Source: Streptomyces hyderabadensis (GTDB lineage: Bacteria > Actinomycetota > Actinomycetes > Streptomycetales > Streptomycetaceae). Taken from it: a DNA stretch of 64,000 nucleotides. A program made the position numbers and the translations under genes. Shown here piece after piece: positions 46,934 to 55,343 of this stretch. Every line of letters starts with the position of its first letter. The stretch's first letter is position 1. Location: assembly GCF_020404845.1 (NCBI RefSeq), contig NZ_JAIOJZ010000003.1, forward strand, positions 186,001 through 250,000, written 5' to 3'. The notes below the pieces were generated by a model. That model did no database searches. It saw only the letters and a list, made by a program, of their open reading frames with translations, and was not told the origin of the DNA.

Positions 46934-47277
46934 GGCATCCCCCTGATCATGTCGACGAGATCGGTCCTGCTGTAGCCCAGCCGAGCCGCCTCGGCGAGCA
47001 GCTCCCTGACCCGGATCTGCAGTTCGGAGTGAGGCCGGGCGCCCTCGGCCACCGTCACCCCCCGGCCCCGGCGGAACTCCAGCAGGCCCTCGTCCCGCAG
47101 CCCGCGCAGCGCGCGCAGCACGGTGTTGACGTTGACGTCCAGGGCCTCGGAGAGGTCGCGGGCCGAGGGCAGGCGGTCCCCCGGGGCGCACTCCCCCTCG
47201 GCGATGGCGCGCCGGACGGCGCCGGCGACCTGTTCGTGCAGGGGCCGGGTGTCGGTCTTGTCCAGACTCAGCAGCAT
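46930..47277 (-). CDS. GntR family regulator, YtrA subfamily
   Basis: A 115-residue regulator, the length of the YtrA branch with a small C-terminal dimer domain. The winged HTH (~10-75) has GECAPGDRLPSARDLSEAL and NVNTVLRALRGL. The start codon lies within a near-palindromic operator (47276-47300), so it very likely represses its own operon with the DUF1648 membrane gene. There is no ribosome site. TAGTGT on the minus strand (47293-47288) gives a near-leaderless mRNA. Confidence 0.85.
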   Translation of the reverse strand: MLLSLDKTDTRPLHEQVAGAVRRAIAEGECAPGDRLPSARDLSEALDVNVNTVLRALRGLRDEGLLEFRRGRGVTVAEGARPHSELQIRVRELLAEAARLGYSRTDLVDMIRGMP

Positions 47278-47300
47278 GGTGCTAATGACACTATCACCAT
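47276..47300. promoter_or_regulatory. Operator overlapping the ytrA-type regulator start codon
   Basis: Twelve-base arms about A47288: the left begins ATGGTG, the right ends CACCAT, and ten of twelve pairs match. It covers the -10-like TAGTGT and start codon. Confidence 0.65.
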
Positions 47301-47326
47301 CGGTTCCATCCGGGCAGGGAGATCAA

Positions 47327-47354
47327 CCGCGTGCGAGAAGCCGCGTGCGAGAAG
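47327..47354. repeat. 14-bp perfect tandem duplication
   Basis: ccgcgtgcgagaag occurs twice in a row (47327-47340, 47341-47354) between the gntR operator and the DD-peptidase terminator. Confidence 0.6.
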
Positions 47355-47367
47355 CCCGCATGAAAGA

Positions 47368-47397
47368 AGGGGCCCGTCGCGTCGGCGACGGGCCCCT
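47368..47397 (-). terminator. DD-peptidase gene terminator
   Basis: A 13-bp perfect stem (47368-47380 with 47385-47397), 4-base loop. On the minus strand the stem is followed by TTCTTTC, a short T-rich tail. Confidence 0.8.
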
Positions 47398-47423
47398 GGG
47401 CGGTGCGGTGTCCGGTGTCGGAG

Positions 47424-48359
47424 CTACTTCTTGAAGCCGTAGTCCATGAGCTTCTTGGCGTCCGTGGCGCGCTGCGTCGCCGACGAGGACGCCAGTACCG
47501 TGCCGATGACGGTCTTTCCCTTCCGGGTCGCGGCGAAGACCAGGCAGTACTTGGCCTCCGGCCCCGAACCGGTCTTCACGCCGATCGCACCGCTGTAACT
47601 GCCCAGCAGCGTGTTGGTGTTGGTCCAGGGCGCCATCGTGCGGGTGCCGCCCTTCTTGGTCCGCGTCTTCGCCGTGTACTTCTTCGTCTTGACGATGGTG
47701 CGGAAGGTGGAGTTCTTCATCGCGTTGCTCGCGAGTTTCGTGAGGTCGCGCGGCGTGGAGTAGTTCTTGCCGTTGCCGATGCCGTCGAAGGAATCGAAGT
47801 GCGTGTTCTTCAGGCCGAGGCTCTTGGCGGTCGAGTTCATCTTGCCGATGAACGACTTCACCCGCGCCGCCCGCGTCTTGCCCGAGCCGAACTTGTCGGC
47901 CAGCGCGTACGCGGCGTCGCAGCCGGACGGCAGCATCAGCCCGTACAGCAGCTGGCGGACCGTCACCTGGTCGCCGACGATCAGGCGGGCGGAGGAGGCG
48001 TTCTTCGACACGATGTAGTCGCTGTACGCCATCTGGATCGTGACCTTGGCGTCCAGGTTCAGCTTCGGCTGGGAGAGCACGACCTTGGCGGTCATGATCT
48101 TCGTCGTGGAGCCGGTGGAGCGCTTGGTGTCGGCGGCCTTGGTGTAGAGCGACCTGCCGGTCGCGTTGTTCATCACGAAGCCGCCCTTGGCGGCGATCGA
48201 GGGTGCGGCGGGTGCCCGCACGGCGGCGGCGGATACGGCGCGCTCGGGTGCCGCGGCCTGGGCGGGTGCGGTGGCGAGGGCACCGGTGGTGAGGACGGCG
48301 CCGCTGGTCAGGACGACGGCGAGGGTCCGGTGCAGCCGGCCACCCGAAATGGTGTTCAT
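47424..48359 (-). CDS. D-alanyl-D-alanine carboxypeptidase/transpeptidase, K15 type
   Basis: A 311-residue secreted low-molecular-mass penicillin-binding protein (S11 family). A signal peptide (~1-36, cut near AQA) is followed by the catalytic domain with SxxK at 84-87 (STTK), a second motif at 145-147 that is SGC rather than SxN, and KTG at 262-264. SGC is known from the Streptomyces K15 DD-transpeptidase. It trims or cross-links pentapeptides. ATG 48359 has no clear ribosome site. Terminator at 47368-47397. Confidence 0.92.
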   Translation of the reverse strand: MNTISGGRLHRTLAVVLTSGAVLTTGALATAPAQAAAPERAVSAAAVRAPAAPSIAAKGGFVMNNATGRSLYTKAADTKRSTGSTTKIMTAKVVLSQPKLNLDAKVTIQMAYSDYIVSKNASSARLIVGDQVTVRQLLYGLMLPSGCDAAYALADKFGSGKTRAARVKSFIGKMNSTAKSLGLKNTHFDSFDGIGNGKNYSTPRDLTKLASNAMKNSTFRTIVKTKKYTAKTRTKKGGTRTMAPWTNTNTLLGSYSGAIGVKTGSGPEAKYCLVFAATRKGKTVIGTVLASSSATQRATDAKKLMDYGFKK

Positions 48360-48593
48360 TGAGTCGATTACCCCGATTGTGGTGAATTCCCCTGGGATGC
48401 GGCCGAGTTGTGGTCGGTGCAGCGGTGGCCGCGTCAGTGCGACACGCGAAGGGGGTGAATGGTTGCACGGCGGGGTGGAGTGGATTGGGCGTTCCCTCTG
48501 AAGGGTGATTGGGGGGAAGGGTGAGAAGGGAGGGCGGCGTCCGGATGCTGGACCGGATCCCTCTTGTGTCCCTGTTGTATCTATCCTGTCGGC

Positions 48594-49244
48594 ATGACCA
48601 CGGCAGTGAAGCAACCCCCCGCGGCGGACCGCGTCTACACCCACGTCAAGCAGGGCGTCCTGGAGCGCCGTTACGAGGGCGGGACGCTGCTCACCGAGGG
48701 CGAGCTGGCCGAGGCGGTGGGTGTCTCCCGCACGCCGGTGCGCGAGGCGCTGCTGCGGCTGGAGGTCGAGGGGCTGATCCGGCTCTACCCCAAGAAGGGC
48801 GCGCTGGTCCTGCCGGTCTCCGCGCAGGAGATCGCGGACGTGGTGGAGACCCGGCTGCTGGTCGAGGAGCACGCGGCCAGGAAGGCCGTACCCGCCCCGC
48901 CCGGGCTGGTCGAACGGCTGGAGGAACTGCTCGCCCGGCAGAAGGAGCAGGCCGCCGCCGGTGACTTCACCGCCGCCTCCGTCACCGACCGCTGCTTCCA
49001 CGCCGAGATCGTCCGCAGCGGCGGCAACGAGATCCTCTCCCGCCTCTACGACCAGCTCCGCGACCGCCAGCTGCGCATGGGCGTCGCCGTCATGCACTCC
49101 CACCCCGACCGGATCGCCCACACCCTGGCCGAGCACGAGGAGCTCCTCGACGCGCTGCGCGCCGGGGACGCGGAGGCGGCCGTCGGCGTGGTGAGCCGGC
49201 ACGTGGGCTGGTTCTCGAACCTGGCGCGGGGGGAGGTCCGATGA
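48594..49244 (+). CDS. GntR family regulator, FCD (FadR-type) domain
   Basis: A 216-residue regulator. The winged HTH (~12-75) has LTEGELAEAVGVSRTPVREALLRLEVEGLI. The FCD ligand domain (~80-205) carries the metal-binding histidines in CFHAEIV and SHPDR and near HEELLDALRAGD. TATCCT (48582-48587) ends six bases before ATG 48594, with no ribosome site: probably leaderless. Its stop overlaps the MFS start, so it likely controls that transporter. Confidence 0.88.
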   Translation: MTTAVKQPPAADRVYTHVKQGVLERRYEGGTLLTEGELAEAVGVSRTPVREALLRLEVEGLIRLYPKKGALVLPVSAQEIADVVETRLLVEEHAARKAVPAPPGLVERLEELLARQKEQAAAGDFTAASVTDRCFHAEIVRSGGNEILSRLYDQLRDRQLRMGVAVMHSHPDRIAHTLAEHEELLDALRAGDAEAAVGVVSRHVGWFSNLARGEVR

Positions 49245-50554
49245 GTACCGCCACCTCGCCCGGCGGCCGGGCCCTGCCCGGCGATCCCCCGGGCGGCCGG
49301 CGTGCCGTGGCCGTGTGGAGCGTCGGCGTCTCCGTCTACTTCGTCGCCGTCATCTTCCGTACGTCCCTGGGTGTCGCCGGCCTCGACGCCGCCGACCGCT
49401 TCCACGTCAACGCCTCCGCCCTGTCCACCTTCTCCATCCTCCAGCTGCTGGTCTACGCCGGCATGCAGATACCCGTCGGCCTGCTGGTCGACCGGCTGGG
49501 CACCAAGAAGGTGCTGGGCCTCGGCGTCGTGCTGTTCACGGTGGGGCAGCTGGGCTTCGCCTTCTCCCCGTCGTACGGCATGGCGCTGGCCTCGCGGGCG
49601 CTGCTGGGCTGCGGGGACGCGCTGACCTTCATCAGCGTGCTGCGGCTGGGCACCCGCTGGTTCCCGGCCCGGCGCGGGCCGATGGTCGCCCAGCTGGCCG
49701 GTCTCGTCGGGATGGCGGGCAACCTGGTCTCCACCCTGGTCCTGGCCAGGCTGCTGCACGGCATCGGCTGGACGGCGGCGTTCGCGGGCAGCGCGCTGGC
49801 GGGCGTGGTCGTCTTCGTCCTGCTGCTGCTCTTCCTCAAGGACCACCCCGAGGGCCACGAGCCGGAGCCGCTGCCGCACCAGGGGGCCGCGTACGTGCGG
49901 CGGCAGATCGCGACGTCCTGGCGGGAGCCGGGGACGCGGCTCGGGCTGTGGGTGCACTTCACCACCCAGTTCCCGGCGATGGTGTTCCTGCTGCTGTGGG
50001 GGATGCCGTTCCTGGTCGAGGCGCAGGGGCTGTCCCGGGCCACGGCCGGCACGCTGCTCACCCTGGTCGTCCTGTCCAACATGGCGGTCGGCCTGGTCTA
50101 CGGCCAGATCATCGCCCGGCACCACGCGGCGCGGCTGCCGCTGGCGCTGGGCACGGTGGGGGCGACGGCGCTGCTCTGGGCGGCAACGCTCGCCTACCCG
50201 GCCGAGCATGCGCCGATGTGGCTGCTGGTCGTGCTGTGCACGGTGCTGGGGGCGTGCGGGCCGGCGTCGATGATCGGCTTCGACTTCGCGCGGCCGGCGA
50301 ATCCGCCGGAGCGGCAGGGGACGGCGTCCGGGATCACGAACATGGGGGGCTTCGTGGCGTCGATGACCACGTTGCTCGCGGTGGGGGTGCTGCTGGACGC
50401 GACGGGGGACGACTACGCGGTGGCGTTCTCGTCGGTGTTCGTGCTGCAGGCGCTCGGGGTCACGCAGATTCTCAGGCTGCGTAAGCGGGCCGCGCTGCGG
50501 GAGCGGGAGCGGTTGGTGGCGAGCCGGGTGGAGACGGTGCACGTGCCCGTGTAG
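49241..50554 (+). CDS. Major facilitator superfamily transporter
   Basis: A 437-residue MFS permease with about twelve membrane segments. The loop 2-3 signature is LVDRLGTKKVLG. It resembles the nitrate/oxalate or sugar-acid:H+ groups but I cannot name the substrate. ATG 49241 overlaps the FCD regulator stop (ATGA), so regulator and transporter form an operon, typical of uptake of organic acids. No catabolic genes are adjacent. Confidence 0.88.
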   Translation: MSTATSPGGRALPGDPPGGRRAVAVWSVGVSVYFVAVIFRTSLGVAGLDAADRFHVNASALSTFSILQLLVYAGMQIPVGLLVDRLGTKKVLGLGVVLFTVGQLGFAFSPSYGMALASRALLGCGDALTFISVLRLGTRWFPARRGPMVAQLAGLVGMAGNLVSTLVLARLLHGIGWTAAFAGSALAGVVVFVLLLLFLKDHPEGHEPEPLPHQGAAYVRRQIATSWREPGTRLGLWVHFTTQFPAMVFLLLWGMPFLVEAQGLSRATAGTLLTLVVLSNMAVGLVYGQIIARHHAARLPLALGTVGATALLWAATLAYPAEHAPMWLLVVLCTVLGACGPASMIGFDFARPANPPERQGTASGITNMGGFVASMTTLLAVGVLLDATGDDYAVAFSSVFVLQALGVTQILRLRKRAALRERERLVASRVETVHVPV

Positions 50555-50579
50555 GCACCCGGCGCGGGTGCGGGCCGGG

Positions 50580-50648
50580 CTGGGGGCTGTCGCCCCCAGA
50601 CCCCCGCTTCGGCCTGAACGGCCTCGTCCTCAGACGCCGGACGGGCTG
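50580..50648. repeat. Streptomyces intergenic repeat with hairpin
   Basis: The segment starts with the hairpin CTGGGGGC/GCCCCCAG (50580-50599) and continues through cttcggcctgaacggcctcg and gccggacgggctgg. I recall this motif from many Streptomyces intergenic regions. No second copy is in this window. It may terminate both the MFS and convergent genes. Confidence 0.55.
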
Positions 50649-50653
50649 GAAAC

Positions 50654-51478
50654 TCAGGGCGTGACGGTGAAGTTGCGCAGGATCGCCGCCGTCAGGTCCT
50701 GGTCGCCCTCCGTCTTGATGCGGTCCTTGACCGCCTCCGGGGTCACCCGGCCGCAGGCCAGGCGGACGTACGTCTCCCAGTCGAGGGTGAGGGTGGCGGC
50801 GGGGCCGAGGGCCGGGGACGATTCGAGGGTGCCGCGGCCCTGGATGTCGACGCGGATGGTGCGCAGGAACTCGACCGGGCCGTGCACGTCGAAGACGACG
50901 GCCGAGCTGCGCGGCGCGTCCGACCGCTCGGCGACCACGGCGGGCAGCTCGCCGAGCAGCACGTCACGGGCGACGTGCGCGCCGGGGGAGTCGAGGTTGC
51001 CGGGGCGGCCGAGGGCCGTGCGCAGGTCCTGCTCGTGCGCCCACACGTCGAAGGCGTGCCGGCGCATCGCCTCCTCCAGGGTCAGCTCGGTGCCGAGCGG
51101 GCCGCGCACCTTCGTGCCGGGGTCCCGCGACTCGTTCCGCAGCTGGCGGTTGCGCCGGATGATCATGTACTCCAGCTCGGACGTCATCTCCGGCGCCGTG
51201 TGGTGGCGGCGGACGTCGACCTGCATCTCCATGTACCGCTGGTGGTCGCCCGTGACGTGGTAGAGGTCGCGCGGCAGGGTGTGGATGGGGCGGGGGTCGC
51301 CGAGCATCTCGGAGTCCAGGCCCATCACGTGCGAGACGATGTCGCGCACCGACCACCCCGGGCAGGGGGTCCGGCGGTTCCACTCTGCCTCCACAAGCGG
51401 CTGGACCAGCTCGGATATCGCCTCGATGGAGTGAGTCCAGGCGTCGGCGTAGGGCTGGAGGGTGGGATGCAGACTCAC
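50654..51478 (-). CDS. Mycothiol-dependent maleylpyruvate isomerase-like (DinB fold) protein
   Basis: A 274-residue protein. The N-terminal ~150 residues match the MDMPI-N/DinB-like fold, with the usual metal site His in CPGWSVRDIVSHVMGLD and RHAFDVWAHEQDLR. The C-terminal part resembles the SCP2-like/MDMPI C domain (PAATLTLDWETYVRLACGR). The family includes mycothiol S-transferases; no substrate is known. GTG 51478 follows GAGGGG by nine bases. Confidence 0.82.
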   Translation of the reverse strand: MSLHPTLQPYADAWTHSIEAISELVQPLVEAEWNRRTPCPGWSVRDIVSHVMGLDSEMLGDPRPIHTLPRDLYHVTGDHQRYMEMQVDVRRHHTAPEMTSELEYMIIRRNRQLRNESRDPGTKVRGPLGTELTLEEAMRRHAFDVWAHEQDLRTALGRPGNLDSPGAHVARDVLLGELPAVVAERSDAPRSSAVVFDVHGPVEFLRTIRVDIQGRGTLESSPALGPAATLTLDWETYVRLACGRVTPEAVKDRIKTEGDQDLTAAILRNFTVTP

Positions 51479-51659
51479 GGAACGGGACCCCTCGGCGGTC
51501 GGTACACGGGCGGTTGGCGGCAGCGGTGCCAGTGGCGGCGGCGGCAGTCGGCGGGCGTCTTGGGAGGCTAAGTTACGCTGCTGTGCGGCACCCCGGCAGT
51601 GCTTTCGTGTGACGATCGTAGGCCCGTGTGGACGGCTCGAATGCCAGGACGGTGGTAGT

Positions 51660-52457
51660 GTGCGCGCCTCTTTGCTTCAAATCGCTGTGAACGAGGACGA
51701 AACGGTCGAAGCGCGTCGCCTCCGGGTGGCGGCTCTGGTGCGGGAGCAGGCGGGCGCCGACCTCGTCGTGCTGCCGGAGCTGTGGACCACGGGCGCGTTC
51801 GCCTTCGAGGCGTTCGACGCGGCGGCCGAGCCGCTGCGCGGCCCGACGTACGAGGCGATGGCGAAGGCGGCGAGCGACGCGGGCGTGTGGCTGCACGCGG
51901 GGTCGGTGCCCGAGCGCGACCCGGACGGACGGCTCTACAACACCTCTCTCGTCTTCTCCCCCGCCGGCGACCTGGCCGCCTCCTACCGCAAGATCCACCG
52001 CTTCGGCTTCGACAAGGGCGAGGCCGTGCTGATGGGCGCGGGGCGGGAGCCGGTGACGGTCCGGCTGCCGGACACCGCCACCCTCGGCGTGGCGACCTGC
52101 TACGACCTGCGCTTCCCGGAACTCTTCCGCGCCCTCGTCGACGCCGGTGCCGAGATCCTCGTCGTCCCGGCGGGCTGGCCGGAGCGCCGCCGGGCCCACT
52201 GGACGCTGCTGGCCCAGGCCCGGGCCGTGGAGAACCAGGCGTTCGTCCTCGCCTGCGGAACGGCCGGGACGCACGCCGGGGTTCCGCAGGCCGGTCACTC
52301 GATCGTGGTGGACCCCTGGGGCGAGGTGCTCGCGGAGGCCGGCCCGGACGAGGAGATCCTCACGGTGGAGTTCGACCCGGCGAAGGTGGCGCGCACCCGG
52401 GAGCAGTTCCCGGCCCTGAAGGACCGGGTGCTGGGGCTTGAGCCGCCGCGCGGCTGA
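51660..52457 (+). CDS. Carbon-nitrogen hydrolase (nitrilase superfamily)
   Basis: A 265-residue nitrilase-fold amidase. The triad is Glu40 (VVLPELW), Lys111 (YRKIHRFGF) and Cys147 (ATCYDLRFPEL), placed as in omega-amidase/Nit2-like proteins. The substrate is unknown; deaminated glutathione or omega-amidic acids are possible. The start is GTG 51660 with only a weak purine stretch before it; TTG 51672 is less likely. It is divergent from the DinB-like gene across 181 bp. Confidence 0.88.
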   Translation: MRASLLQIAVNEDETVEARRLRVAALVREQAGADLVVLPELWTTGAFAFEAFDAAAEPLRGPTYEAMAKAASDAGVWLHAGSVPERDPDGRLYNTSLVFSPAGDLAASYRKIHRFGFDKGEAVLMGAGREPVTVRLPDTATLGVATCYDLRFPELFRALVDAGAEILVVPAGWPERRRAHWTLLAQARAVENQAFVLACGTAGTHAGVPQAGHSIVVDPWGEVLAEAGPDEEILTVEFDPAKVARTREQFPALKDRVLGLEPPRG

Positions 52458-52523
52458 GCGCGGAACGTGAGGAGCTGTGACACCGCGTGTTTGACGCGGC
52501 GTCACGCTGCCCAGTATGTCGGC

Positions 52524-52988
52524 ATGAAACGGACGCGTACCGGTACCTCCGCCATTCGCCGGGTGTGGGTGGACCCCCTCGGTGCCCCTTTCGCGACGGC
52601 CTTCGAGCTTCCGACCGCGGGACTTCCCCCGCGGGCGCCCGAGGAATGGGTGCGCGCCAGCTTCGAGGACGTCCCGGTGATAGTGCGTGAGCTGATCCGG
52701 ACGGGCTGGGCGGGCGTGCTGGGGCTGCGACTGGGGCCGCGCACCTCGCGACGGCACGTGGTGGGCTGGCGCGTGCTGGAGACCGGGCCGGCCAGGATCG
52801 CCCTGGAGGCCCGCGCGCCGTCGCTGACCGTGCGCAACGTCGTGACCGTCGACGACGCGCGGCTGCTCTGGGCGACGTACGCCTGCTACGAGCGCCGGGC
52901 CGGCCGGGTGCTGTGGGCCTTGGCGGCGCCCGTGCACCACCTGCTCGTGCCGCTGCTCCTCGGCCGCGCCGTCCGCCGCACGGCGTGA
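52524..52988 (+). CDS. Conserved hypothetical protein
   Basis: A 154-residue protein of unknown function, possibly of a DUF2867-like fold (FEDVPVIVRELIRTGWAGVLGLRLG, HVVGWRVLETG, APVHHLLVPLLLGRAVRR). The C-terminus is hydrophobic. CAGTAT (52512-52517) ends six bases before ATG 52524 and no ribosome site is present, so it is probably leaderless. It converges on the LOR gene with 24 bp between. Confidence 0.65.
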   Translation: MKRTRTGTSAIRRVWVDPLGAPFATAFELPTAGLPPRAPEEWVRASFEDVPVIVRELIRTGWAGVLGLRLGPRTSRRHVVGWRVLETGPARIALEARAPSLTVRNVVTVDDARLLWATYACYERRAGRVLWALAAPVHHLLVPLLLGRAVRRTA

Positions 52989-53012
52989 GGCGCCGCCGGG
53001 GGCCGCCGCGGC

Positions 53013-53507
53013 TCAGTCGTCCGCCCGCTCCTTCTCCGCCAGGTGGATCACGCACACCGCCAGGGCGATCAGCAGCGCCGGGTCCGCGTCGTCCCGTACG
53101 ACGTCCACGCCGTAGGTGTCCCGGAGGGTCAGCCAGCGCCGGGAGACCACGGCCAGCAGTTCGCCGTCGTACTCGACGGCGAACTCCCGGTCGAGGATCT
53201 TGCCGCTGACGTCCAGTTCGGTGCCGTCGGCCAGGGTGACCCGGTAGTGGTTGCGCAGCAGGGAGAGGCGTTTGCGCTTGATGCGCGCCAGGGGTTCGCC
53301 GGCCCGTTCGATCACCATCGTGTCGCGCAGGGCGAACATCTTCTGGTGGATGTCGATCAGCACGCGTCCCTGGGCGTCCTTCAGCTCCCAGGTGTCCCGC
53401 AGCCGCATCGCCTTGCCGTCGACGAGGAAGACCTTGTTGCCGCGGTCGTCCTCGATCCAGTAGTCGTCGCCGATGCCGAGGAGCCGGTCGTACACGAGGA
53501 ATCTCAT
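53013..53507 (-). CDS. LURP-one-related (LOR/tubby-like) protein
   Basis: A 164-residue protein of the LOR family, with a tubby-like beta-barrel. Typical repeats are YWIEDDRGNKVFLVDGKAMRL and LIDIHQKMFALRDTMVIERAG, then RNHYRVTLADGTELDV. The C-terminus is a hydrophobic helix (ALLIALAVCVIHLA). Role unknown; plant homologues act in defence and some bind lipid. Confidence 0.82.
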   Translation of the reverse strand: MRFLVYDRLLGIGDDYWIEDDRGNKVFLVDGKAMRLRDTWELKDAQGRVLIDIHQKMFALRDTMVIERAGEPLARIKRKRLSLLRNHYRVTLADGTELDVSGKILDREFAVEYDGELLAVVSRRWLTLRDTYGVDVVRDDADPALLIALAVCVIHLAEKERADD

Positions 53508-53583
53508 GCTTGGACCGCTTCCCCGCCGGGCGCCGCGGAACGCGGCCGGTAGGCCGACAGGCTGACTGCCGGGCCCGGCCGGG

Positions 53584-53835
53584 TCAGGAGCCGTAGCCGT
53601 TCTGGTAGCCGTCCTGCGTGTGGTGGTGGGGCCGTTCCTCGACGACCGGGGTCGACGGCGGCATCACGACGCGGCGGCGCCGGGCGATGCTGCTGAACGT
53701 CGCGACGCCGATCAGGCCGACGACCATGAAGATCACACCGACCAGGTCGAGGTTGACGCCCTGCATGTCCCAGTCGGTCGCGAACGTGAGGATGGCTCCC
53801 ACGGCGATGAGGATGATGCACCCGCCGAGGCCCAT
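53584..53835 (-). CDS. Small membrane protein, DUF6458-like
   Basis: An 83-residue protein with two membrane helices (~4-20 and ~28-47) and a basic stretch (RRRR), then a polar His/Gln/Tyr tail. It fits the DUF6458 family of small actinobacterial membrane proteins; function unknown. The M18 peptidase lies upstream on the same strand. Confidence 0.7.
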   Translation of the reverse strand: MGLGGCIILIAVGAILTFATDWDMQGVNLDLVGVIFMVVGLIGVATFSSIARRRRVVMPPSTPVVEERPHHHTQDGYQNGYGS

Positions 53836-53950
53836 GAGTGTTGCCTCCCTGTCAGATCCGGTCGGTTCCGGGTTTCCGGCCGATCCGGTTCCGTGCGGGT
53901 ACCCCCAGGGCCAACCCTCATGCCGTGGAGCCCTGTTGCGCGCCCCGGCC

Positions 53951-55249
53951 CTACGGCTGGAGGAACGCCACCAGCGCGTTGGCCAGCAGGTACGGGTCGT
54001 CGGCGCCGCACAACTCCCGGGCGCTGTGCATCGACAGGATGGCCACGCCGATGTCGACGGTGCTGATCCCGTGCCGGGCCGCGGTGATGGGGCCGATGGT
54101 GGTGCCGCACGGCATGGAGTTGTTGGAGACGAAGGTCTGGAACGGGATGCCCGCCTTCTCGCAGGCGGCGGCGAACACCGCGCGGCCCGAACCGTCGGTG
54201 GCGTAGCGGTTGTTGACGTTGACCTTGAGGATGGGGCCGCCGTTGACCCGCGGGTGGTGCGTCGGGTCGTGCCGTTCCGCGTAGTTGGGGTGGACGGCGT
54301 GGCCCGTGTCGGAGGACAGGCAGACCGTGCCGGCGAAGGCGCGGGCGCGGTCCTCGTACGTGCCGCCGCGCGCGAACACCGAGCGCTCCAGGACGCCGCC
54401 GAGCAGCGGGCCGTCGGCGCCGGTGTCCGACTGGGAGCCGGTCTCCTCGTGGTCGAAGGCGGCCAGCACGGGGATGTACGGGAGGTCGGCCCCGGAGGTC
54501 GCGACCGCGGCCAGCGCGGCCGTCCCGGCGTGCACGGACAGCAGGTTGTCCATCCGCGGGCCCGCCACCAGCTCCCGGTCGCGGCCCAGGTACGCCGGGG
54601 GCTCCACCGAGTGCGTCATCAGGTCCCAGCCGGTGACCTCGCCGCGGGCCAGGCCCGCCTCGTCCTCCAGGAAGGCGATCAGGTCGCCGTCGCGCACGGT
54701 GTCGCCGAGGCCCCAGACGGGCTGGAGGTGGCGCTGCTTGTCGAGCTTGAGGCCGTCCGTGGAGACGGCGCGGTCCATGTGGATGGCGAGCTGCGGCACG
54801 CGCAGCAGCGGGCGGTCGACGTTCACCAGGCGGGTCGAGCCGTCGCGCAGCGAGAGCCGGCCGGCCAGGCCCAGGTCGCGGTCCAGCCAGGAGTTCATCA
54901 GCGGGCCGCCGTAGATCTCCACGGCGACCTGGCGCCAGCCGTGCGCCCCGGTGTCCGGGCGGGGCTTGACGCGCAGGTTGGGGGAGTCGGTGTGGGCGCC
55001 GACGATGCGGAAGGGGGTGTGGGCCGCGGCGCCCTCCGGGACGTACCAGGCGATGATCGCGCCGCCGCGCAGCACGTACTTGCCGCCGCTCGTCGCCTCC
55101 CAGGCGTCGGTCTCCGCGACCTGGCGGAAGCCGGCCTTCTCCAGCCGCTCGGCGGCACTGGCCACGGCGTGGTACGGGGTCGGGCTCGCCGACAGGAAGG
55201 TCATCAGGTCGTCGGTGTGGCCGCGGTCGAAGCGGGAGGGTGCGCTCAT
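53951..55249 (-). CDS. M18 family aminopeptidase (aspartyl aminopeptidase-like)
   Basis: A 432-residue metallo-aminopeptidase of the M18 family, which removes N-terminal acidic residues. Motifs include GAHTDSPNLRVKP (metal His/Asp), the catalytic DHEETGS pair, SSDTGHAVHPNY and SMHSARELCG. AAGGTG stands six bases before ATG 55249; a GTG at 55258 would put the start inside that site. The usual M18 length is ~430 residues, so it is full-length. Confidence 0.93.
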   Translation of the reverse strand: MSAPSRFDRGHTDDLMTFLSASPTPYHAVASAAERLEKAGFRQVAETDAWEATSGGKYVLRGGAIIAWYVPEGAAAHTPFRIVGAHTDSPNLRVKPRPDTGAHGWRQVAVEIYGGPLMNSWLDRDLGLAGRLSLRDGSTRLVNVDRPLLRVPQLAIHMDRAVSTDGLKLDKQRHLQPVWGLGDTVRDGDLIAFLEDEAGLARGEVTGWDLMTHSVEPPAYLGRDRELVAGPRMDNLLSVHAGTAALAAVATSGADLPYIPVLAAFDHEETGSQSDTGADGPLLGGVLERSVFARGGTYEDRARAFAGTVCLSSDTGHAVHPNYAERHDPTHHPRVNGGPILKVNVNNRYATDGSGRAVFAAACEKAGIPFQTFVSNNSMPCGTTIGPITAARHGISTVDIGVAILSMHSARELCGADDPYLLANALVAFLQP

Positions 55250-55271
55250 GGGGTTCACCTTAACGACGTAC

Positions 55272-55307
55272 GAGGGCCCGCTTCCCGTCTGGCGGGAGCG
55301 GGCCCTC
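55272..55307 (-). terminator. Terminator of the acyl-CoA dehydrogenase gene
   Basis: A 15-bp stem with a single bulged T (55272-55287 with 55293-55307) lies 36 bp after the dehydrogenase stop. Confidence 0.75.
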
Positions 55308-55343
55308 GGGGGGTGCGGAACGGGCTCGGGCGCGGGACCGGTC

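Noticed and set aside
52491-52517. TTGACG as the -35 of the hypothetical gene
   Set aside because: Spacing to CAGTAT is only 15 bp, so I keep just the -10.
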